Shown piece by piece: positions 13,779 through 14,801 of a stretch of DNA of 14,801 bases. Position 1 is the first letter of the stretch. Every line of letters begins with the position of its first letter. The position numbers and the translations under genes are program-made. The notes under the pieces are model-generated. The model searched no databases. It saw nothing but the letters and a program-made list of their open reading frames with translations, and was not told where the DNA came from. The DNA is from Desulfuromonadales bacterium (GTDB lineage: Bacteria > Desulfobacterota > Desulfuromonadia > Desulfuromonadales > BM103): assembly GCA_030630015.1 (NCBI GenBank), contig DAOVNV010000027.1:1-14801 (forward strand), given 5' to 3'.

Positions 13779-14801
13779 ATGAAGTCTGACCAATCTGTAT
13801 CGCAGGTTGCCATTCCGGAAGCGATTCTCGAGCGCATCGAGGCCCGGGGGATCAGTCGCCGCGATTTCATCAAGTTCTGCACGGCGACAACGGCCGCCCT
13901 GGCGTTGCCGCTCACTTTCGTGCCCAAAATCGCCCAGGCTCTCGAGGATAACCGCGTGCCGGTGATCTGGCTCGAGTTCCAGAGCTGCAGCGGCGATTCG
14001 GAAGCCTTCCTGCGGGCCAATTCGCCGACGGCCGCCGAAATCATCCTCGACCTCATCTCCCTGGAATATGCCGAGGTGCTTATGGCTGCCGCCGGTCACC
14101 TGGCTGAGGAGGCGAAGCACCAGGCGATCGAGAAGTATCGCGGCAAGTATATCCTGATTGTCGAAGGCTCCATCCCCACCAATGCCGATGGCGGCTACTG
14201 CACCATTGCCGGTCAGAGTGCCCTCGCATCGGTGCGTGAGGCGGTGGCCGGTGCCGCGGCAACAATTGCCGTCGGGTCCTGTGCTACTTCTGGTGGTTTG
14301 CCGGCGGCTGCGCCGAACCCATCAGGGGCTATTTCAGTTGCCGAGGCAGTGCCCGGAGCGACGATCATCAATCTGCCCGGTTGCCCGGTTAATGCGACCA
14401 ACCTGACCGCCACCATTGCCCATGTACTGACCTTCGGCAAACTGCCGGCAACGGACCGTCTCGGTCGGCCGCTGTTCGCCTACGGCAAGCGTATTCATGA
14501 CAATTGTGAGCGACGCGGTCACTTCGATGCGGGCCAATTTGCCGAAGCCTTTGGTGACGAAGGTCACCGCAAGGGTTACTGCCTCTACAAGCTCGGTTGC
14601 AAAGGCCCGGAGACTTTCCACAACTGCCCGACGGTGCGCTACAATGAGGGGCTGTCCTGGCCGGTCATGGCCGGCCATGGTTGTATCGGTTGCTCGGAGC
14701 CGGGGTTCTGGGACACCATGAGCCCCTTCTACCGGCGCCTGCCGAAGGTGCCCGGGTTCGGCATTGAGGATACCGCCGACAAGGTCGGCATCGGCCTGGC
14801 T
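13779..14801 (+). CDS. [NiFe] hydrogenase small subunit, Tat-exported, 3' end outside the window
   Basis: The frame is open for 341 codons to the right edge. The N-terminus carries a twin-arginine signal (SRRDFIKF, residues 26-33), a hydrophobic stretch and a likely AQA cleavage site (52-54), so the enzyme acts in the periplasm. Fe-S ligands follow the family order: proximal C70, C168 (GSCATSGGLP) and C202 (PGCPVN); distal H240, C243, C268 and C274; medial C283, C302 and C305, typical of a [3Fe-4S] cluster. The second Cys expected in the first motif is Asp73 (CSGDSEAF, codon GAT 13995-13997). No extra cysteines of the six-Cys oxygen-tolerant type are seen. ATG 13779 follows AAAAGGAGA by 7 bases; an in-frame ATG at 13755 lies upstream of that site. 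The catalytic large subunit should follow outside the window. Confidence 0.94.
   Translation, partial: MKSDQSVSQVAIPEAILERIEARGISRRDFIKFCTATTAALALPLTFVPKIAQALEDNRVPVIWLEFQSCSGDSEAFLRANSPTAAEIILDLISLEYAEVLMAAAGHLAEEAKHQAIEKYRGKYILIVEGSIPTNADGGYCTIAGQSALASVREAVAGAAATIAVGSCATSGGLPAAAPNPSGAISVAEAVPGATIINLPGCPVNATNLTATIAHVLTFGKLPATDRLGRPLFAYGKRIHDNCERRGHFDAGQFAEAFGDEGHRKGYCLYKLGCKGPETFHNCPTVRYNEGLSWPVMAGHGCIGCSEPGFWDTMSPFYRRLPKVPGFGIEDTADKVGIGLA

Overview
The window reads as a fairly GC-rich proteobacterial chromosome segment, most like the Desulfuromonadales (Geobacter/Pelobacter/Desulfuromonas type). This rests on the combination of a bacterial V/A-type ATPase operon, an RtcB–archease–BCAM0308 RNA-repair cluster, a dCache-type receptor and a Tat-exported [NiFe] hydrogenase small subunit. 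The assignment is inferred from gene content and protein style; no database search was possible.

Layout. (1) Positions 1-7718, plus strand: a V/A-type rotary ATPase operon in the order ntpF(3' end)-I-K-E-C-G-A-B-D, the same order as the Enterococcus hirae ntp operon without the later genes. Genes overlap by 4 to 32 bases or lie a few bases apart, except for a short gap carrying a strong ribosome binding site before the c-ring gene ntpK. The c subunit is the short two-helix form, with one carboxylate per hairpin. (2) Positions 7708-9117, minus strand: a membrane receptor with a dCache_3-like periplasmic domain and no kinase, ending in a CxxC...CxxC module. Its stop region overlaps the end of ntpD. 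(3) Positions 9118-9886: decayed DNA, with two dyads in front of the receptor, a remnant of a response-regulator receiver domain, and the C-terminal third to half of an amino-acid ABC permease gene with an amber stop. (4) Positions 9887-10789, minus: an atypical SDR of the NDUFA9 type. (5) Positions 10895-13286, minus: BCAM0308-family zinc-ribbon protein, archease and RtcB RNA ligase, a tight operon transcribed in that order. A REP-like hairpin lies between rtcB and the SDR gene. (6) Positions 13287-13778: a divergent intergenic region of about 490 bases, AT-rich toward its right end, with candidate promoters. (7) Positions 13779-14801, plus: the first 341 codons of a [NiFe] hydrogenase small subunit, running off the window. 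Its proximal-cluster motif is Cys-Ser-Gly-Asp rather than Cys-x-x-Cys.

Working together: the ntp genes encode one complex (A3B3 head, D/F rotor, C adaptor, E/H stalks, membrane a subunit and c ring). The RtcB, archease and BCAM0308 genes form an RNA-ligation unit. The hydrogenase would oxidise or evolve H2 at the periplasmic face and feed electrons through its three Fe-S clusters. The most notable points are the Cys-to-Asp change in the hydrogenase, the Na+-ligand-like residues in the short c subunit, and the kinase-less receptor with a Cys-rich tail.
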